Positions 26,457 to 34,791 are shown, counted from the stretch's first letter. The stretch is DNA of 64,000 nucleotides from an uncultured Pelagibacteraceae bacterium (GCA_902521355.1 CABYRT010000008.1:1-64000); one strand, 5' to 3'. The notes: generated by a model not told the origin, from the sequence alone. Numbers and translations: made by a program.

Positions 26457-27332
26457 ATGTTTGAAGGTTTTAAAAGTAGATACGTACAAGTTAAAAAAGG
26501 GAAAGTCTTTTGCAAAGTTAAAGGAGAGGGACCACCTTTATTATTGCTCCATGGTTACCCCCAAACTCATTTGATGTGGCATAAAACAGCTCCAGAGTTA
26601 GCAAAAAGTTTTACAGTGGTTGCAGCAGACCTTAGAGGTTATGGAAATAGTTTAGCACCACCGTCTGATAGTAAGCATTTTAATTATTCAAAAAGAGAAA
26701 TGGCGAGTGATATGAAGCAAATGATGGTAAAATTGGGATACCCCAAATTTTTTGTTGCAGGCCATGATAGAGGCGGAAGAGTTGCTCATAGATTGGCGAG
26801 AGACCACAGAAAAAACGTGCTTGCACTTAGCGTTTTAGATATTTGTCCTACATTAGATATGTATGAACAAACAACTAGAGATTTTGCAAAAGCATACTTT
26901 CATTGGTTTTTCTTAATTCAACCAAAGTGGTTACCTGAGAGAATGATAATGAGTGATCCAAGAAAATGGATGAAGAATTGCTTAGATAAATGGTCTGGGA
27001 ATCATAAATTTGGAAAAGTTGAAGAGGTCTATCTAAAGTGCTTTAAGCAACCAAAGAGAATACATGGATCATGTGAGGACTATAGAGCATCTGCAACTAT
27101 TGATCTAGATCATGACAGATACGATCGAAAGAAAAAATTAAACATTCCTGTTCAAGTATTATGGGGAAAAAATGGTGTTATAGGTAAACAATTTAAACCT
27201 ATTAAAATTTGGCAAAAATATTCGAATAAAAAAGTTTTAGGAGTTGCAGTTAAATCTGGACATTTTATACCAGAGCAAAACCCCAAAGAAACAATTAAAC
27301 AATTAAAAAGTTTCTTTTTAAAAAATGCTTAA
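26457..27332 (+). CDS. Alpha/beta hydrolase, fluoroacetate/haloacetate dehalogenase-like
   Basis: A 291-aa alpha/beta hydrolase. The nucleophile elbow has Asp, not Ser (GHDRGG, D104), as in haloacetate dehalogenases. Arg105 and Arg108 (carboxylate binding), the pair His149-Trp150 (AYFHWFF) that holds the halide in fluoroacetate dehalogenase, and the catalytic His269 (SGHFIPEQ) are all present. This residue set is the best by-eye match to the DehH1 type, although some epoxide hydrolases share D-elbows. It overlaps the TauD-like gene by eight bases. Actual substrate in the sea is unknown. Confidence 0.78.
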   Translation: MFEGFKSRYVQVKKGKVFCKVKGEGPPLLLLHGYPQTHLMWHKTAPELAKSFTVVAADLRGYGNSLAPPSDSKHFNYSKREMASDMKQMMVKLGYPKFFVAGHDRGGRVAHRLARDHRKNVLALSVLDICPTLDMYEQTTRDFAKAYFHWFFLIQPKWLPERMIMSDPRKWMKNCLDKWSGNHKFGKVEEVYLKCFKQPKRIHGSCEDYRASATIDLDHDRYDRKKKLNIPVQVLWGKNGVIGKQFKPIKIWQKYSNKKVLGVAVKSGHFIPEQNPKETIKQLKSFFLKNA

Positions 27333-28113
27333 AATTATTCCTAATAAAAAAAATATAGGTGCAGAATTAGTCTGTGATTTAAATAAAATTAATAATTCTA
27401 CATTAAAAAAAATAAAATCTGCTCTCTCAAAATATGGAATGATTTATTTTAGAAAACAAAAATTAAGCTCTGATCATTATGTAAAATTTGCAAAAAAATT
27501 TGGAAAACTAGCAAACTATCCAAGACTTAAAGGATTGAATAAAAAATATCCTCAAATAACTGTTGTTCAAAGAAAATCTACTGATAAAGGACCTAGTTTT
27601 GGTGAGCAATTTCACACAGATTCAATTTATACTAAAAAGCCGCCTAGATTTACAATGTTGTTATCTAAATTAGTTCCAAAAAAAGGTCAGGCAAACACAG
27701 ATTTTTGCTCTCAATATTTAGCTTATGAAAAATTACCAGCTAACTTTAAAAGAAAGTTTAAAAACGAAAAATGTATATTTTCATCAGAAGGTCCTATTTC
27801 TGTAACAAGATTAGAACGAGAGAAAGAAAAGGGGAAAAAAGCTAAAGAGCTTATTTCAAAGCATAAATTAATAAGAAAAATAAATAGTAAATACACTTTA
27901 TATTGTAGTCCAGGTCACTTTATTGGTTTTAATAATAGTAAAATAGATAAAAAATTAAAAACTTATTTATTCAAACACCAATTAAAAAAAAGTTTTCAAT
28001 ATTCTTTAGAGTGGGAAAAGAACCAACTAGCCATTTGGGATAATAGATCTATGCTTCATCAAGCAACAGCTTTTAAAGGAGATAGAATTATGCATAGAAT
28101 TACTGTCCAATAA
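27325..28113 (+). CDS. TauD/TfdA-family 2-oxoglutarate-dependent dioxygenase
   Basis: A 262-aa Fe(II)/2-oxoglutarate oxygenase. The iron site is HTD (H97, D99) and a distal H245 (NRSMLHQATAF), followed by an Arg (R258 region, MHRITV) for 2-oxoglutarate. The family oxidises taurine, alkyl sulfates, 2,4-D and other acids. The gene starts inside the end of the dehalogenase-like gene and its stop overlaps the AEC permease start, so the three are one unit. Substrate is not deducible. Confidence 0.85.
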   Translation: MLKIIPNKKNIGAELVCDLNKINNSTLKKIKSALSKYGMIYFRKQKLSSDHYVKFAKKFGKLANYPRLKGLNKKYPQITVVQRKSTDKGPSFGEQFHTDSIYTKKPPRFTMLLSKLVPKKGQANTDFCSQYLAYEKLPANFKRKFKNEKCIFSSEGPISVTRLEREKEKGKKAKELISKHKLIRKINSKYTLYCSPGHFIGFNNSKIDKKLKTYLFKHQLKKSFQYSLEWEKNQLAIWDNRSMLHQATAFKGDRIMHRITVQ

Positions 28114-29036
28114 TGTTTCAGGTATTTCTAGGCTTAACACCATTTATAGGTATTACTCTTATTGGTTATCTTTTAGGATATATTAAAATATTTGATTTAC
28201 AAAAGGCTAGAATATTTAATTTATTTTCATTTTATATCGCAGTTCCAGCTTTAATTATAAAACTAGTTGCGCAAAGTGATGTCGGGGAAATAGATGTATC
28301 TCAAATTTCATCATATTTTTTAATGCAATTAACGAGTGGTATATTTGCTTTTCTCTTAACTAAAAATACTTTTAAAAGATCAATGCAAGAATCTATAATT
28401 TGGGCCTTAACAGTTGCTTTATCCAATCATGTAATATTAGTTTTGCCTATTGCAGAAATTTTCTTTACTGGAAGCACGATAACTCAAATATCAGGTATTA
28501 TTTTAATGGATAGTGTAGTTTTACTATCTATAGTTAGTTTCTTTTTAGAACTTACTGTAAAAAAAAGAATTAAATTATTTCAGTTTCTAAAAAATCTAAT
28601 ATTAAATCCTATGATATTAGCAATATTAATTGGATTGATTATAAGAATTTCAAAGATCAATATAGACGAAACCCCGTTTGAGTATATTCTCCAAAGACTT
28701 GCAGCATGTGTAATGCCTGTTGGTCTATTTGCAATCGGTATTATTCTATCTTTTTACTCAAAAAAAGTTTTCAATAAATTAACAATCACTATTTCATTAT
28801 TAAAACTTATTATATCACCAATGATTTTACTAATATTAGGGTACACATTCTTTAGCTTATCAAATCCAATTAATTTTGCTGGAGCCTTATTGGTTAGTGT
28901 TGGTCCTTGTGGAGCCACCTCAATTGTTATGTGTTCTGCATATAATGTAAGCCCAGAAAATATCATTAAGGCAATATTTATTTCGACATTTGCTTCAATA
29001 TTTACCTTTTTATTTACTATAAATTTATTAAATTAA
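28113..29036 (+). CDS. AEC-family (auxin efflux carrier-like) permease
   Basis: A 307-aa integral membrane protein with about ten helices in two halves, matching the AEC/BASS-like fold: FIGITLIGYLLGY at the start, NPMILAILIGLIIR in the middle, and GALLVSVGPCGATSIVMCSAY near the end. Bacterial members carry malate, malonate or other organic acids. Being coupled to a dehalogenase-like hydrolase and a 2OG dioxygenase, it may import their acid substrate or export the product. Confidence 0.82.
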   Translation: MFQVFLGLTPFIGITLIGYLLGYIKIFDLQKARIFNLFSFYIAVPALIIKLVAQSDVGEIDVSQISSYFLMQLTSGIFAFLLTKNTFKRSMQESIIWALTVALSNHVILVLPIAEIFFTGSTITQISGIILMDSVVLLSIVSFFLELTVKKRIKLFQFLKNLILNPMILAILIGLIIRISKINIDETPFEYILQRLAACVMPVGLFAIGIILSFYSKKVFNKLTITISLLKLIISPMILLILGYTFFSLSNPINFAGALLVSVGPCGATSIVMCSAYNVSPENIIKAIFISTFASIFTFLFTINLLN

Positions 29037-29042
29037 ATTATT

Positions 29043-29492
29043 ATGTTTAAAAAAATATTTAGTATTATTTTCCTTACTCTTTTTTTATCATCTTTCTCAG
29101 TAGCCAAGGATAAAATAGATGAAACCATTGATAAAACTACTGACTTTCTGAAATCTATATCTAAAAAAAGTTTGAATAAATCGCAAACAGCAGAATTTTT
29201 AAATAATTATGCAATAACATTGGCAGATGAGAGAAATCAAGGTGTTGTAACTTATATATTTGAAGAAAAGAATTACAAACGATACCAAGAAGGAAAAGTT
29301 ATTTCAGAAGATGGATGGAGATTTACAAATTTAGGTAAGTTAAGAGTTTTTTCAGGTGATATAAAATTAACTTGGAAGTTTAAACTTGATAAACAAAACG
29401 TCATAGTAATTAAGACTAAATTCCAACCAATTGGGAAAGAATATCCATTCACTTATCAACTAAAGGACAAATTTTTTGAAAAGATTAATTAA
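29043..29492 (+). CDS. Exported protein of unknown function
   Basis: A 149-aa protein with a signal peptide (about residues 1-21, ending FSVA) and a mature domain of mixed charge with LNNYAITLADERNQGVVTYIF and WRFTNLGKLRVFSG. No family is recognised and there are no Cys in the mature region. It lies six bases behind the AEC permease and overlaps the next small ORF by one base, so it is probably the fourth gene of this transcript. Confidence 0.6.
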   Translation: MFKKIFSIIFLTLFLSSFSVAKDKIDETIDKTTDFLKSISKKSLNKSQTAEFLNNYAITLADERNQGVVTYIFEEKNYKRYQEGKVISEDGWRFTNLGKLRVFSGDIKLTWKFKLDKQNVIVIKTKFQPIGKEYPFTYQLKDKFFEKIN

Positions 29493-29605
29493 TGTCTAAA
29501 AGATATAACGGGAAATCATTCAAAGACTCTAGTGTAATGAAAAAAGCAAAATTTTCTTTGAAAGAAAAAAGAAAAATTAAAAAAGATAAGAAAAAGAATA
29601 AGTGA
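29492..29605 (+). CDS. Small Lys-rich protein (37 aa), unknown
   Basis: A 37-codon frame begins at ATG 29492, overlapping the previous stop by one base, and ends at TGA 29603-29605. It has about 17 Lys or Arg residues, with a basic tail KRKIKKDKKKNK. The size and basicity recall small nucleic-acid-binding or ribosome-associated peptides, but there is no recognised family. A frame this short in a Lys-codon-rich (AAA) genome could be chance; the coupling to the upstream stop is the main support. Confidence 0.4.
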   Translation: MSKRYNGKSFKDSSVMKKAKFSLKEKRKIKKDKKKNK

Positions 29606-29613
29606 AATCTTGT

Positions 29614-29641
29614 TTGCATCAAAAAATAAAAGTAGTATAAA
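29614..29641 (+). promoter_or_regulatory. Probable promoter of tRNA-Met
   Basis: TTGCAT (29614-29619) and TATAAA (29636-29641) with a 16-base spacer lie 15 bases before the mature tRNA 5' end. A start near 29648 would give a short 5' leader for RNase P. Confidence 0.45.
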
Positions 29642-29656
29642 TCAACAATTATTTAC

Positions 29657-29733
29657 GGCGGGGTAGCTCAGTTGGTTAGAGCGCGGGACTCATAAGCCCG
29701 AGGTCAGTGGTTCGATCCCACTTCCCGCTACCA
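29657..29733 (+). tRNA. tRNA-Met (CAU anticodon), CCA encoded
   Basis: A 77-base cloverleaf. The acceptor stem GGCGGGG pairs with TCCCGCT (G-U at both ends), D-arm GCTC/GAGC, anticodon arm CGGGA-CTCATAA-GCCCG with a CAT anticodon, and T-arm AGTGG-TTCGATC-CCACT; discriminator A and CCA are encoded. One A-G mismatch sits at the base of the anticodon loop. The paired first acceptor position argues against initiator tRNA, so an elongator is preferred. A CAU tRNA read as Ile2 (lysidine-modified) cannot be fully excluded, but the acceptor stem fits Met better. Confidence 0.92.
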
Positions 29734-29747
29734 TAAAATAGTTTTAT

Positions 29748-30587
29748 ATGATGAATAATTTAACCGTTATTATTGTATCATTTCATAGCGAAAATAAAAT
29801 TTTTGATTGCATAAATTCAATAAATAAAAATGTTAGAATAGTTGTAATAGAAAATAGCAATAACAAAAATTTAAAAGAAAAATTAGAATTAACTTATTCA
29901 AATGTAATTTGTATCTTATCTAAAATGAATTTAGGATATGGCGCTGGTAATAATTTAGGTTTGTCTATGGTGGATACTGATTACGCATTAATTCTTAATC
30001 CAGATGTTGTGTTGAATATTGATACGTTAGATAATTTTAATTTAAATGTTAGAAAATACCCAGACTTTGGAATCATTGCTCCAATTTCTAAAAATGAAGA
30101 ATATAGTAATTTCAATTTTTTAAAGGATCAAACTATTAAAGAAGTTGAATATGTAAAAGGTTTTGCAATGTTTTTCAATATGAAGAAAGTAAAAGAAATA
30201 AATTTTTTCGACGAAAATTTTTTTCTTTATTTTGAGGAAATTGACTTGTGCAAAAGATTAAACAAAAAAGGTATAAAAATATTTATCGATCCATCTATGG
30301 TAGTAAATCATTTTGGAGGCGCTTCTCATGATTCAAAAGTAAATGAACAAATGGAACTTTCAAGGAATTGGCACTGGATGTGGTCAACATTTTATTACCA
30401 TAAAAAACATTTTGGTTATATGCGTAGTATATTAAAAATTTATCCAAAGTTATTCAGCTCATTATTAAAATTTCTTATGTACTTGTTTATTTTTAGACTA
30501 AATAAAAGTGCTATTTATAAATACAGATTTTTAGGTCTCATCAACTCAATTTTATTAAAAAAATCATGGTATAGACCAAAATTTTAA
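29748..30587 (+). CDS. Glycosyltransferase family 2
   Basis: A 279-aa GT2 enzyme. VIIVSFHSENKIFDCINSI and NLGYGAGNNLGL form the nucleotide-sugar pocket, LILNPDVVL replaces the usual DxD with NPD, and YFEEIDLCKRLNKKG is the acceptor-side ED motif seen in rhamnosyltransferase-like WbbL proteins. It likely adds a sugar to a surface glycan on the cytoplasmic side. It begins 15 bases after the tRNA gene and opens the variable-looking segment. Confidence 0.85.
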   Translation: MMNNLTVIIVSFHSENKIFDCINSINKNVRIVVIENSNNKNLKEKLELTYSNVICILSKMNLGYGAGNNLGLSMVDTDYALILNPDVVLNIDTLDNFNLNVRKYPDFGIIAPISKNEEYSNFNFLKDQTIKEVEYVKGFAMFFNMKKVKEINFFDENFFLYFEEIDLCKRLNKKGIKIFIDPSMVVNHFGGASHDSKVNEQMELSRNWHWMWSTFYYHKKHFGYMRSILKIYPKLFSSLLKFLMYLFIFRLNKSAIYKYRFLGLINSILLKKSWYRPKF

Positions 30588-30601
30588 TTTACATAAATAA
30601 T

Positions 30602-31618
30602 ATGAAAAAGAAAAAGTACAGAATATTAGTAACTGGTGTCGCAGGTTTTTTAGGATCACATTTATCTGAAAAATTTGCAGATCTTGGTCATGATGTAATT
30701 GGAATTGATAATATGACAGGCGGGTATGATGATAATATATCAAAAAAGATCGAATTTTACAAAATTGATTGCTGTAATTTTGAAAAAGTAAAAAAAATAA
30801 TGAAAAACATTGACATTGTTTATCACTGTGCAGCAACAGCACATGAAGGTTTGTCTGTTTTCTCTCCTTTTGAAATTACAAAAAATAATTATCTTGCTTC
30901 AGTATCAATTTTTACAGCTGCTATTAACGAAAAAGTTAAAAGAATAATTTTTTGTTCGTCTATGGCAAGATACGGAGATCAGGTACCGCCCTTTACTGAA
31001 GATATGAAAACAAAGCCATTAGACCCTTATGGTATTTCAAAAGTTGCTTCAGAAGAAGTTTTAAAAAATTTGTGTGAATTGAATGGTATTGAGTGGGTAA
31101 TTGCTGTTCCGCATAATATAATTGGCCCAAGACAGATTTACGACGATCCATTCAGAAATGTTGTGTCAATATTTATTAATAGAATGTTGCAAAGCAAATC
31201 CCCGATAATATATGGAAATGGTGAGCAAAAAAGATGTTTCTCCTATATAGATGATTGCTTAAATTGTTTAATACCGATGCTTGATCAAGAGAACTTAAAT
31301 AAACAAGTAATTAATATAGGACCAGATGAAGAATTTGTATCTATAAATGATATAGCAAAAATATGTTCGAATTTAACGGGATCCAATTTAAATCCAATTT
31401 ACAAAAAGGATAGACCGAGAGAAGTAAAATACGCAACTTGTTCCTCAGATAAAGCTAGAAAGTTACTAAATTACAAAACTGAAACTGATTTAATTAATGG
31501 TGTAAAAAGCACATACGAATACATTAAACATAGAGGCCCAAAAAAATTTAATTATAGATGGAATGTTGAAATTAATAATGAGTTAACACCTGAAACTTGG
31601 ACAAAAAAGGAAATTTAA
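30602..31618 (+). CDS. NAD-dependent sugar epimerase/dehydratase (extended SDR)
   Basis: A 338-aa extended short-chain dehydrogenase. VTGVAGFLGSHLSEKF (about 9-24) binds NAD, and YGISKVASEE holds the catalytic Tyr-x3-Lys. The middle and end segments (GNGEQKRCFSYIDDCLNCL) are typical of UDP-glucose 4-epimerase-like enzymes acting on nucleotide sugars. It follows the GT2 gene by 14 bases and likely supplies its sugar donor. The exact sugar is not determined. Confidence 0.85.
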   Translation: MKKKKYRILVTGVAGFLGSHLSEKFADLGHDVIGIDNMTGGYDDNISKKIEFYKIDCCNFEKVKKIMKNIDIVYHCAATAHEGLSVFSPFEITKNNYLASVSIFTAAINEKVKRIIFCSSMARYGDQVPPFTEDMKTKPLDPYGISKVASEEVLKNLCELNGIEWVIAVPHNIIGPRQIYDDPFRNVVSIFINRMLQSKSPIIYGNGEQKRCFSYIDDCLNCLIPMLDQENLNKQVINIGPDEEFVSINDIAKICSNLTGSNLNPIYKKDRPREVKYATCSSDKARKLLNYKTETDLINGVKSTYEYIKHRGPKKFNYRWNVEINNELTPETWTKKEI

Positions 31619-31628
31619 TCTTAAAAAT

Positions 31629-32306
31629 TTAAAACATTTTTTTTAAATCATTAAGTTTAATTACTCTTAAATAACTTTTATAATTATAATAATAATCTTT
31701 AAATTTTAATTGGTTAATTTGTTTATCTATTTTCAAAATAGATGAATTTGTCTTTTTTTTTATCAATCCTATTCCTTGATCAACTTCACATGTAAAAATA
31801 TCTAAATTTTTATCTTGCCTTAAATCAACTATTGCTTTCCAAACATCACCATTCCATTGCATTTTATATCGTGGCACTGCTTGTTTGCCTAAACTGTCTG
31901 GCATACAATCATGCACAAGTATTATTCCATTTTCATTTAAAAATTTTACTGAATTAAGAATATCTTTTTTAACTTGATTATAAATATGTAAGCCATCAAT
32001 AAAAATAATATCGAATTTATCTGAATTCATTTTAAAAAATTCATCGCTTGTTTTTCTAATATTACCTCCACTTACAGGATCTACTCCTATTTTGTTTTCT
32101 ATTTTTATTTTAGAAAATAACTGATCTTTATCACACCCAATTTCTAAATATGAATTGTAATTATTTTTATTAATTAAATATTCTATTAAATCCCAACGAT
32201 AATAATTATTTGGAAAATTGTAATTTAATTTAAAATTAAAATTATCAACAAAAGTTTTATAATAAATTTTATTTATTATTTTTCTAAATTTGCCTAATTT
32301 TTCCAT
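31629..32306 (-). CDS. Class I SAM methyltransferase (Methyltransf_24-like)
   Basis: A 225-aa protein with a SAM-binding region SYLEIGCDKDQLFSKI (about 53-68), followed by FDIIFIDGLHIYNQVKKDI and GIILVHDCMPDS. The FIDGxH and HDxxP motifs are typical of Methyltransf_24 enzymes often found in glycan and O-antigen clusters. It runs convergent to the epimerase with a 10-base gap. Likely role is methylating a surface sugar or lipid; this is inferred from context. Confidence 0.75.
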   Translation of the reverse strand: MEKLGKFRKIINKIYYKTFVDNFNFKLNYNFPNNYYRWDLIEYLINKNNYNSYLEIGCDKDQLFSKIKIENKIGVDPVSGGNIRKTSDEFFKMNSDKFDIIFIDGLHIYNQVKKDILNSVKFLNENGIILVHDCMPDSLGKQAVPRYKMQWNGDVWKAIVDLRQDKNLDIFTCEVDQGIGLIKKKTNSSILKIDKQINQLKFKDYYYNYKSYLRVIKLNDLKKMF

Positions 32307-32541
32307 ATAACGAATTTAATAACCTAGTAAATCAATCGATTTTTCTACCTTATAAATTTTTTGTATCTTCCTAAATCTAAATGATCAATAATGAAGATAA
32401 AACCAGAAACTCTACTATTATAAATTTTTACTAGTTTAGTGACGCATTAGCTGTTAAATCTGCGGTTATAAAATCATCTATAATCAGTGTATTATCATTT
32501 TTAGTTCTTTTAATTGTTATATATATCTTTATAAATATTTA
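32307..32541. other. Largest non-coding gap: 235 bp without a clear gene
   Basis: This is the longest intergenic stretch of the window. I see no start-bearing ORF above 20 codons on either strand, and no RNA fold that I can defend. A + strand open frame from 32435 to the TAA at 32540 would encode a hydrophobic peptide (LAVKSAVIKSSIISVLSF and on), but it has no start codon, so it may be a decayed gene end or chance. The region separates the glycan genes from the barrel gene and must contain the promoters of both the methyltransferase and the barrel. Confidence 0.5.
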
Positions 32542-33390
32542 ATGAAATTTTTAGTAAAAATTCTAATATTTCAGTTACTTTTCATCTCATCTTCTTTTGC
32601 TAAAGTAGACGAGGTAGTAGATAGATTATATTCTTCTTTGGAAAGTTTTTTGGAGGAGAATTTTGAAAATACAGATTTTTCAATAAAAAAAATTGAAAAT
32701 ATTAAACCAGAAATAGGAATACAAACATTTAAAATTTTTTCAGAAGATAGTTCAGACTTATCTTTTTTCCAAGGATCTTTATTTTTACACGACAGTGACA
32801 GAGAAACATTTAATATAGGAGTTGGACAAAGATATTTATCTAATGACGAAAGTATATTATTTGGTTTAAATGCTTTTTATGATTATGAATTTGATTATGA
32901 ACACCAAAGATTTAGTGTAGGTGCTGAAATTAAATCTTCTATTCTAGATTTAAATTATAACCAGTATTTTGCTCAAAGCTCTAGTAAAAAAGGAAAAAAT
33001 GGTAAAGACGAAGAGGCTGTCGATGGATATGATGTTGAGTTAGGTGCACATCTTCCATATACACCATCTATGAAAGTTTTTTTAAAAGCTTTCGATTTTG
33101 AAGTTTCAGGTGGAAATGATTTTCAAGGTTTAGAATTCTCTACTCAAATTAAAGTACCAAATTCTGGTTTATCATTTGAAATTGGTCACACTGATTTCGA
33201 TCATCACAACGATCAAAGTTTTATCAATCTTAAGTATAGTAATAGTATAAAAAATCCTGGCACTACTTTATTTAGTAGTGAGGCTTTTGAAAGAATTTCC
33301 ATGAAAGATAGAATGTATGAGAAGGTTAGAAGAGAAAATGTAATTAAGAAAAAAGGGACAGGATTTACTGTTAAGGCAGGAGGATTTTAA
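32542..33390 (+). CDS. Stand-alone inverse-autotransporter (intimin/invasin-type) beta-barrel protein
   Basis: A 282-aa exported protein with a signal peptide (1-20, ending SSFA). Residues about 60-240 resemble the IAT beta domain of intimin and invasin: FFQGSLFLHD, TFNIGVGQRYLSND, LFGLNAFYDYEFD, HQRFSVGAEIKSS, YDVELGAHLPYTP, alternating hydrophobic and polar residues as in outer-membrane strands. Intimins continue into Ig-like passenger repeats; here the protein stops after a short basic tail. So it is either a barrel without passenger or one that works with the next gene's product. The next gene starts directly after the stop. The domain call is by eye. Confidence 0.7.
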   Translation: MKFLVKILIFQLLFISSSFAKVDEVVDRLYSSLESFLEENFENTDFSIKKIENIKPEIGIQTFKIFSEDSSDLSFFQGSLFLHDSDRETFNIGVGQRYLSNDESILFGLNAFYDYEFDYEHQRFSVGAEIKSSILDLNYNQYFAQSSSKKGKNGKDEEAVDGYDVELGAHLPYTPSMKVFLKAFDFEVSGGNDFQGLEFSTQIKVPNSGLSFEIGHTDFDHHNDQSFINLKYSNSIKNPGTTLFSSEAFERISMKDRMYEKVRRENVIKKKGTGFTVKAGGF

Positions 33391-34239
33391 ATGAAAAATA
33401 TTAAGTATTTATTTTTGATTTTATCTGCAATTTTTATTTTTGAAATGTTTAATTCTAATAAAGCTGAAGCCTGTACGATATCTTCAGGAGTTGTATCAGA
33501 AACTGATATAAACAGCGGATGCGATACAGCACCTGCCGAATATGAAATAGTAATTTATAAACTATATTTATGTACAAGTTCTCCAACTGAAGCAACAACA
33601 ACATCAACAGTTGTTTTAACTCCTTGTGCTCAAGTTTTTAATAATGCAAGTGGGGCAACTGCAGCTGTAACTCAAGGAGCTGAAATTGTTCTTGATGGGA
33701 CTTATACAAGACCTCCAAATGGAACTTATACTCATGGATATGCTTATATGGACAACACCTTCGGCATAACATGGGCAGGTGAGCTAAGTGGTGCTAAAAC
33801 AGGAACATCAAGTGGAACAGGAGTTTTTTGTGGAACAAAAGCTGGCTCTGGAACTCATGCAAAAGGAAGCACTCATACTGGAAATTCTGTTTGTGGTGCA
33901 AGTGCTATAACAGCAGGAAAATTTGTAGAAACATTAGCTCAATTTGGTGCACATGACGATGCATTCTCTTCAAAAGCCGAAGTTGACAATATAAATGGAA
34001 CAACTGCGAGTATTATTGGATATTTAGTTGATAGCAACGAACATAGAGCAGCTAATACTGGTGAAGTTGTGAAGTTAGAAGGTCTTGTGGAATTTGCAAA
34101 TCCTATTACAGTTACTTCTGAAACAACTTCTTTAAGCATGACATTTAATGTTGGAGAGGGAATGCACTTATCAAACACAGGTGTGGACTCACTCTGGATT
34201 GGAAGTGGTCCCTTCCAAGCAATTATGAAAGCAAATTAA
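33391..34239 (+). CDS. Secreted Thr/Ser/Gly-rich six-Cys protein, probable surface protein
   Basis: A 282-aa protein with a signal peptide (about 1-27, ending KAEA). The mature part holds six Cys (EACTI, SGCDT, LYLCTS, LTPCAQ, VFCGTK, SVCGA), likely three disulfides, and is rich in Thr, Ser, Gly and Ala. The segment YEIVIYKLYLCTSSP, then GTYTHGYAYMDN, resembles a type of repetitive beta surface protein common in marine bacteria, though I know no function. It abuts the barrel gene with no spacer, hinting at a two-partner surface system. The 3' end overlaps apt by four bases on the other strand. Confidence 0.6.
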   Translation: MKNIKYLFLILSAIFIFEMFNSNKAEACTISSGVVSETDINSGCDTAPAEYEIVIYKLYLCTSSPTEATTTSTVVLTPCAQVFNNASGATAAVTQGAEIVLDGTYTRPPNGTYTHGYAYMDNTFGITWAGELSGAKTGTSSGTGVFCGTKAGSGTHAKGSTHTGNSVCGASAITAGKFVETLAQFGAHDDAFSSKAEVDNINGTTASIIGYLVDSNEHRAANTGEVVKLEGLVEFANPITVTSETTSLSMTFNVGEGMHLSNTGVDSLWIGSGPFQAIMKAN

Positions 34240-34763
34240 TGTCCTGGAAAATCTAAAAGATTTTCGACAGGATATCCCTTTTTTACTAAATTATCTGTAC
34301 CACCTAAATCAAAAAGATTTATTACAAATATAAATCCAGCCACTTTACTTTTTGATATTTCTATTAATTTAGCAGCTGCTTCTGCAGTACCGCCAGTAGC
34401 AATTAAATCGTCTATTATTAAGACTTTATCACCTTCATCAAAAGAATCTTTATGGACTTCTATTGTTGCTGTCCCATACTCAAGTTCAAAGTCTACTGAA
34501 TGTACATCAGCAGGTAATTTATTTTTCTTTCTCAACATTATAAATGGTTTATCAAGTATATAGGAAATAGCTGATGCAAAAACAAAACCTCTAGATTCTA
34601 CAGCTGCAATTTTATCAAACTGGAATTTTTTTGATCTTTCAACAATTTGGTTAATACATTCTTTAAATGCCTTTTCATTTTTTATAAGTGTTGTTATATC
34701 TCTGAAAAGAATTCCCTTTTTAGGGTAGTCTTTAATTGATCTAATATGTTCTTTTAAATCCAT
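34236..34763 (-). CDS. apt: Adenine phosphoribosyltransferase
   Basis: A 175-aa type I PRTase. VLIIDDLIATGGTAEAA is the PRPP loop and AAVESRGFVFASAISY with FIMLRKKNKLP are adenine-site segments. It converts adenine plus PRPP to AMP. The gene is divergent from mtnP, whose reaction on methylthioadenosine releases adenine, so the two act in sequence. Length is typical. Only 28 bases separate the two start codons. Confidence 0.94.
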   Translation of the reverse strand: MDLKEHIRSIKDYPKKGILFRDITTLIKNEKAFKECINQIVERSKKFQFDKIAAVESRGFVFASAISYILDKPFIMLRKKNKLPADVHSVDFELEYGTATIEVHKDSFDEGDKVLIIDDLIATGGTAEAAAKLIEISKSKVAGFIFVINLFDLGGTDNLVKKGYPVENLLDFPGH

Positions 34764-34773
34764 AAAACTTAAT

Positions 34774-34779
34774 TATAAT
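34774..34779 (+). promoter_or_regulatory. Possible -10 element of mtnP
   Basis: TATAAT lies 12 bases before the mtnP ATG in the 28-bp divergent spacer with apt. The transcript would have almost no leader. No good -35 element is visible, as it would fall inside apt. Confidence 0.35.
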
Positions 34780-34791
34780 CTAAAATGTATT

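Noticed and set aside
29657-29733. Initiator tRNA-fMet
   Set aside because: The first acceptor position is paired (G-U), and the anticodon stem lacks the three G-C pairs next to the loop typical of initiators.
34764-34791. SAM or purine riboswitch before mtnP or apt
   Set aside because: The spacer is only 28 bases and cannot hold a known riboswitch; the leaders of the other methionine-related genes are also too short.
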